This document shows, piece by piece, positions 60,701-64,000 of a stretch of DNA of 64,000 nucleotides (the first letter of the stretch is position 1; every line of letters begins with the position of its first letter). The notes beneath the pieces are model-generated. The model was not told the DNA's origin. It was given only the letters and a program-made list of their open reading frames with translations, and did not search any database. Both the position numbers and the translations under genes were made by a program. This DNA comes from Streptomyces eurocidicus. Its GTDB lineage: Bacteria > Actinomycetota > Actinomycetes > Streptomycetales > Streptomycetaceae. The stretch lies in the NCBI RefSeq assembly GCF_002891295.1, contig NZ_LGUI01000009.1, forward strand, positions 62,001-126,000. The letters run 5' to 3'.

Positions 60701-62585
60701 GGCCACGACGGAGGCGGAGCGGCTGGTCGCCGAGGCCGCCAAGACCGTCGACGACGCCCGGGAAGCGGCCGGGGCGCACCGCGCGGAGGCCGCCCAGGAC
60801 GCCGACCGGGTGCGGGCCGAGGCCGCCCGTTCGCTGAAGGAGGCCCGCGACGAGGCGGGCACCCTCACGTCGGAGGCGACGGCCGAGGCCGAGCGCCTGG
60901 TGTCCGTGGCCGAGCGGACGGTGGACGAGGCGCGGGAGTCCGCGAACGCCCACCGCACCGAGGCGGCCGAGCACGCCGACGCGCTGATCGCCAAGGCGAC
61001 GGCCGAGGCCGAGCGGATGGTGTCCGACGCCTCCGCGAAGGCCCAGCAGATGCGTACGGACGCGTCCGACGCGCTGGCCTCCGCCGAGCAGGACGCGGCG
61101 CGGGCGCGGGCCGAGGCCCGCGAGGACGCGAACAAGATGCGGACGGAGGGGCACGCCGAGGCGGAGCGGATCGTCAACGCCGCGACCGAGCTGACCTCTT
61201 CCGCGCAGGACGACGCGGACAAGATCGTCGATGCGGCGCGGGAGGCGGCGAACGCCCACCGCACCGAGGCGGCCGAGCAGGCGGACGCCCTGATCGCCGA
61301 GGCCACGGCCGAGGCCGAGCGGATGGCGGCCGAGGCCGGGGCGGCGCTGGAGAAGGCCCGGGAGGCCGCCGAGGCCCGCCGGGCGGAGGCCGCCGAGCAG
61401 GCCGAGCGGACCCGGGCCGAGGCGACGGCGCAGGCGGACCGGCTGCGGGCGGACGGGGCCGAGTCCCTGGAGCGCGCGCAGCGCGAGGCCGAGCGGATGG
61501 TGGACGAGGCCCGGGAGGCGGCGCACACCCGTCGCACGGAGGCCGCGGAGCAGGCGGACAAGCTCGTCGCGGAGGCCACGGCCGAGGCGGAGCGGATGGC
61601 CGCCGAGGCCGCGGCGGCGCTGAGCTCCGCGCAGGAGAACGCCAACAGCACGCGCGCGGACTCCGCGAAGCTCAAGGCCGACGCCGTCCTGGAGGCGGAG
61701 CGGCTGGTCGCCGAGGCGCGCGCCGAGGGCGACCGCACGGCGGACGAGGCGCGGGAGGCCGCCGCCCAGCGGCTGACCGAGGCCGCCGGGAAGGCGGACG
61801 CGCTCGTCGCGAAGGCCCAGGAGGAGGCCCTGCGGGCCGCCGCCGCGGCCGAGGAGCAGGCCGACACCATGGTGGGCGCCGCGCGCCGGGAGGCCGAGCG
61901 GATCGTCACGGAGGCCACCGGGGAGGGCAACACCCTGGTGGAGCAGGCCCGTACGGACGCCAACACCCTGCTCGCCGAGGCGCGCGGGGACGCGACCGCC
62001 ATAAGGGAGCGCGCGGACGAGCTGCGTACCCGGGTGGACGGCGAGGTCGAGGAGCTGCACGGCCGGGCGCGCCGGGAGGCGGCCGAGGCCATGCAGTCGG
62101 CGGGCGAGCGCTGCGACAAGCTCGTGGCCGCGGCGACCGAACAGCTCGCGGAGGCCGAGGAGAAGGCGAAGACGCTGGTCTCCGACGCCAGCAACGAGGC
62201 GAGCAAGGTCCGGCTCGCCGCCGTGCGCAAGGCGGAGGGGCTGCTCAAGGAGGCGGAGCAGAAGAAGGCCGCCGTCGTGCGGGAGTCCCAGGCGCTGCTG
62301 AAGGAGGCCCAGGACAAGAAGGCGGCCGCGGTACGCGAGGCGGAGCGCCTGCGCACCGAGGGTGCGGAGGAAGCCAAGCGGCTCGTGGACGAGGGGAAGC
62401 GGGAGTTGGAGGTGCTGGTGCGCCGCCGCGAGGACATCAATGCCGAGATTTCCCGTGTCCAGGACGTGTTGGAAGCGTTGGAATCTTTTGAAGCCCCGGG
62501 GATGGGAAGCGCAAAAGAGGGCGGGGTGAAGGCGGCAGCGGGTGCGGGTGCAACTCGATCGGGTGGTAAGCAGTCCCAGAAGTAG
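57744..62585 (+). CDS. scy: Scy, polarity coiled-coil scaffold protein
   Basis: The 1613-residue protein is almost entirely coiled coil. The N-terminus (RYEADDHLSQFEAEMERLKKEREKAVQHADDLGYQVEVLRAKL) has DivIVA-like heptads; the rest is Ala/Glu/Arg-rich hendecad sequence. It assembles with DivIVA and FilP at hyphal tips and marks new branch sites. From about residue 880, a motif of the form AxARRxEAAEQAD recurs every 51 residues or in 40-residue versions, one hendecad shorter. A near-exact 120-bp tandem duplication lies at 60541-60780. The protein is longer than the roughly 1300-residue S. coelicolor form, perhaps by repeat gain. The gene lies directly before filP, as expected. Confidence 0.95.
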   Translation: MRGNDRYEADDHLSQFEAEMERLKKEREKAVQHADDLGYQVEVLRAKLHEARRNLAHRPAYDTADIGYQAEQLLRNAQIQAEQLRTDAERELREARAQTQRLLQEQAERQARMEAELHAEAVARRQRLDEELNERRQTVESHVNENVAWAEQLRARTESQARRLLEESRAEAEQSLGAARAEAQRLTEQARGRLGAAAEEARAEAEALLRRARSDAERLLTAASAQAQEATDHAAQLRTVTSAESDQARAASAELTRTAEARVQEADTALREARAAAEKLLTEAKESASRRLTSAESENEQRARTAKAEIARVVGEATKEAEALRAEAEQLRDDARAEAERLLAEAADKARSAAAEDSAAQLAKAARTAEEVLTKASEDAQATTKAAAAEAERIRREAEAEAERLREQAADTAEQLKGEAKDDTKEYRARTVELQEEARRLRGEAEQLRADAVAEGERLRSEARREALQQIEEAASTAEELLAKAKADAEETRAGAGAESERVRGEAAERAATLRKQAEEALERARAEAEEMAEEAEDHAERTRTEAAEAAKGLREEAERAAAARREEAEAELTRLHTEAEQRVEAAEEALRDARTEAERLRRETGEETERQRTEAAERVRALREQAETEAEELRAEAAEEAAAARTEGESVAARLRAEANTEAERLRSEAQETADRVRAEANAAAERTAAEAAEALAAAQEEAARRRREAEELLGDARTEAQAEREAAREQSEELLASARKRVAEAQEEARRLVEEAEARAAELVSAAEQTAQQVRDSVAGLHEQAEEEIAGLRSAAEHNAERTVTDAQVEADRVRADAYAEREKAGEDAARTRAEAQAASEAAKSLAERTVAEAIAEGQRLEAEAARTLDEAREAAGARRTEAAEQADELLAEAMSEAERLITEAEAAVEKAQRDAARTADEARAAADARRAEAAEQADALMAEATTEAERLVAEAAKTVDDAREAADARRAKAAEQADALMAEATTEAERLVAEAAKTVDDAREAAGAHRAEAAQDADRVRAEAARSLKEARDEAGTLTSEATAEAERLVSVAERTVDEARESANAHRTEAAEHADALIAKATAEAERMVSDASAKAQQMRTDASDALASAEQDAARARAEAREDANKMRTEGHAEAERIVNAATELTSSAQDDADKIVDAAREAANAHRTEAAEQADALIAEATAEAERMAAEAGAALEKAREAAEARRAEAAEQAERTRAEATAQADRLRADGAESLERAQREAERMVDEAREAAHTRRTEAAEQADKLVAEATAEAERMAAEAAAALSSAQENANSTRADSAKLKADAVLEAERLVAEARAEGDRTADEAREAAAQRLTEAAGKADALVAKAQEEALRAAAAAEEQADTMVGAARREAERIVTEATGEGNTLVEQARTDANTLLAEARGDATAIRERADELRTRVDGEVEELHGRARREAAEAMQSAGERCDKLVAAATEQLAEAEEKAKTLVSDASNEASKVRLAAVRKAEGLLKEAEQKKAAVVRESQALLKEAQDKKAAAVREAERLRTEGAEEAKRLVDEGKRELEVLVRRREDINAEISRVQDVLEALESFEAPGMGSAKEGGVKAAAGAGATRSGGKQSQK
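60541..60780. repeat. 120-bp tandem duplication within scy
   Basis: 60541-60660 and 60661-60780 differ at only two of the first 100 positions; the last 20 bp diverge more. Each unit encodes 40 residues. Confidence 0.95.
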
Positions 62586-62653
62586 CCACTCAAACGAGGG
62601 GACATTCTCCAGGTTTGCCGACCTTCCACTCGATGCCACGCCGCTCGCACCCC

Positions 62654-62659
62654 TAGGAT
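62654..62659 (+). promoter_or_regulatory. Possible filP -10 box
   Basis: TAGGAT lies 40 bp upstream of the filP start in the scy-filP gap. No good -35 was found. Confidence 0.4.
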
Positions 62660-62699
62660 TCCCTCTATCACCTCACCGGTCTCTTATGACAGGAACCCC

Positions 62700-63638
62700 A
62701 TGAGTGACACTTCCTCCCCCTTCGGCTTCGAGCTCGTGCGGCGTGGATACGACCGCGGCCAGGTGGACGACCGCATTACCAAGCTCGTCGCCGACCGGGA
62801 CAGCGCACTGGCCCGGATCACCTCTCTGGAAAAGCGCATCGAGGAGCTCCATCTCGAAACGCAGAATGCTCAGGCCCAGGTCAACGACGCGGAACCGTCC
62901 TACGCGGGGCTGGGGGCCCGGGTCGAGAAGATCCTGCGGCTGGCCGAGGAAGAGGCCAAGGACCTGCGCGAGGAGGCCCGGCGCGCGGCCGAGCAGCACC
63001 GCGAGCTGGCCGAGTCGGCCGCCCAGCAGGTGCGCAACGACGCCGAGTCGTTCGCCGCCGACCGCAAGGCGAAGGCGGAGGACGAGGGCGCCCGGATCGT
63101 CGAGAAGGCGAAGGGCGACGCCGCGACCCTGCGCGCCGAGGCGCAGAAGGACGCGCAGTCCAAGCGCGAGGAGGCGGACGCCCTCTTCGAGGAGACCCGC
63201 GCCAAGGCCGCCCAGGCCGCCGCGGACTTCGAGACCAACCTGGCCAAGCGCCGTGAGCAGTCCGAGCGCGACCTGGCGTCCCGTCAGGCGAAGGCCGAGA
63301 AGCGGCTGGCGGAGATCGAGCACCGCGCCGAGCAGCTGCGCCTGGAGGCGGAGAAGCTCCGGACGGACGCCGAGCGCCGGGCCCGCCAGACAGTGGAGAC
63401 CGCGCAGCGCCAGGCCGAGGACATCGTGGCCGACGCCAACGCCAAGGCGGACCGTATCCGCAGCGAGTCCGAGCGCGAGCTGGCGGCGCTGACCAACCGC
63501 CGCGACTCCATCAACGCCCAGCTGACCAACGTCCGCGAGATGCTGGCCACGCTGACCGGCGCGGCCGTGGCCGCGGCCGGCGTCCCCGGTGACGACGAGC
63601 CGATCTCCCGCGGCGTCCCGGCCCAGCAGAGCCGCTGA
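62700..63638 (+). CDS. filP: FilP, intermediate-filament-like protein
   Basis: The 312-residue coiled-coil protein forms a cytoplasmic network behind hyphal tips and interacts with DivIVA and Scy. A DivIVA-like N-terminus (FGFELVRRGYDRGQVDDRITKLVADRDSALARI, about 8-40) precedes a short break and a long Ala/Glu/Lys rod (about 70-285), then a tail with a Gly/Pro-rich end. Length matches known FilP (about 310). AGGA precedes the ATG. Two hairpins follow. Confidence 0.96.
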   Translation: MSDTSSPFGFELVRRGYDRGQVDDRITKLVADRDSALARITSLEKRIEELHLETQNAQAQVNDAEPSYAGLGARVEKILRLAEEEAKDLREEARRAAEQHRELAESAAQQVRNDAESFAADRKAKAEDEGARIVEKAKGDAATLRAEAQKDAQSKREEADALFEETRAKAAQAAADFETNLAKRREQSERDLASRQAKAEKRLAEIEHRAEQLRLEAEKLRTDAERRARQTVETAQRQAEDIVADANAKADRIRSESERELAALTNRRDSINAQLTNVREMLATLTGAAVAAAGVPGDDEPISRGVPAQQSR

Positions 63639-63684
63639 CCCCGCGCCCGCGAGGACGAGCGGAGAGCAGCACCCACCCCCGTGC

Positions 63685-63730
63685 ACCGATGCCCCGAGTG
63701 CCGCCCGACGGCGGCGCCCGGGGCATCGGT
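63685..63730 (+). terminator. First filP terminator
   Basis: Perfect 12-bp arms ACCGATGCCCCG / CGGGGCATCGGT, with a GC-rich inner stem, begin 47 bp after filP. Confidence 0.9.
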
Positions 63731-63767
63731 GTGTCCCGGGGCGCACGCCGGGGGCGCCCCGGGACAC
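63731..63767 (+). terminator. Second filP terminator
   Basis: Perfect 14-bp arms (63731-63744 and 63754-63767) directly follow the first hairpin. Confidence 0.9.
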
Positions 63768-63826
63768 CTGGCGTAGGGCGCCATCCGGATGCTCCGCCAC
63801 CGGTGGCGGGCGGCCCGGAGGGCCCT

Positions 63827-63832
63827 TACCGT
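63827..63832 (+). promoter_or_regulatory. -10 box for the leaderless ABC mRNA
   Basis: TACCGT is followed by 6 nt and ATG 63839, with no ribosome site. Confidence 0.6.
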
Positions 63833-63838
63833 GGCTGA

Positions 63839-64000
63839 ATGATCGAGCTCCAGGGTCTGACCAAGCGCTACGGCGACAAGCTCGCCGTGGACGGCCTCAC
63901 CTGCACGGTGCGGCCCGGGATCGTCACCGGCTTCCTGGGTCCGAACGGCGCGGGCAAGTCCACGACCATGCGGATGATGCTCGATCTGGACAATCCGACG
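63839..64000 (+). CDS. ABC transporter ATPase (5' part)
   Basis: The first 54 residues are seen before the window ends: MIELQGLTKRYGDKLAVDGL, then Walker A GPNGAGKSTTMRMM. This form, with TGFLGPNGAGKS, is typical of DrrA/ABC-2 type exporter ATPases for drugs or lipids. The remainder and any permease gene are beyond the right edge. Confidence 0.9.
   Translation, partial: MIELQGLTKRYGDKLAVDGLTCTVRPGIVTGFLGPNGAGKSTTMRMMLDLDNPT

Noticed and set aside
57609..62639. A minus-strand open frame of about 1676 codons antisense to scy
   Set aside because: Its Leu/Gly/Arg-rich low-complexity product mirrors the GC-biased codons of scy, whose coiled-coil frame is clearly the real one.

Overview
The window reads as chromosome from a Streptomyces-type actinomycete. 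It is very GC-rich, GTG starts are common, and it carries scy and filP side by side (apical-growth cytoskeleton), an IcmA-type mutase, a melC-type tyrosinase pair, an XRE/DUF397 plus anti-sigma-kinase module, and one TTA codon (bldA-type leucine codon) in a regulator. No rRNA, tRNA, CRISPR array, transposase or integrase was seen.

Layout. 1-717: 5' part of a NarL-type sensor kinase running off the left edge. 0.9-9.35 kb: small membrane protein, secreted peptidase-like hydrolase, a DctA-type symporter divergent from a CitA/DcuS-type two-component pair, then a sugar ABC binding lipoprotein and its first permease. 9.47-18.53 kb: a block of regulators and accessory genes (TetR/MFS pair with a clear operator, BTAD regulator, ATPase/XRE/DUF397 module with a truncated second DUF397, EF-hand protein, secreted protein coupled to a MetE-like enzyme, P450). 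18.8-21 kb: the second sugar ABC permease, 9.4 kb from its expected partner, then a TTA-containing AraC regulator. 21.4-29.3 kb: MacB/FtsX-type exporter, imine-reductase-like enzyme, a MarR switch facing an AOC-barrel secreted protein, and tyrosinase with its chaperone.

29.8-36.1 kb is a central-carbon node: pfkA divergent from pta-ackA-pyk (phosphofructokinase, acetyl-phosphate/acetate branch, pyruvate kinase). 36.2-40.6 kb: DUF6230/DUF6114 surface-protein operon and a thioredoxin-TPR co-chaperone. 40.8-50.5 kb: TetR, icmA with a palindromic operator, MarR, two DUF3817 membrane proteins, an MFS transporter, a small RHH/Fic-like toxin-antitoxin pair, three overlapping AIM24 genes, and an AbsC-like MarR. 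50.6-54.6 kb: a class A PBP with degenerate transpeptidase motifs and two secreted proteins, an HNH nuclease and a TNT-type NAD-glycohydrolase that appears fused to an immunity-like domain. 54.75-57.57 kb: meaB, thiolase and methylmalonyl-CoA epimerase, which join icmA in acyl-CoA/C4-CoA metabolism. 57.7-63.6 kb: scy and filP, then the start of an ABC transporter.

Recurring themes are three copies of a nested palindromic intergenic element acting as probable terminators, several near-perfect palindromic operators, and at least eight genes whose start codon lies 6-7 nt after a TANNNT box without a Shine-Dalgarno sequence (predicted leaderless mRNAs). Calls rest on reading the sequence and family knowledge; no database search was run.
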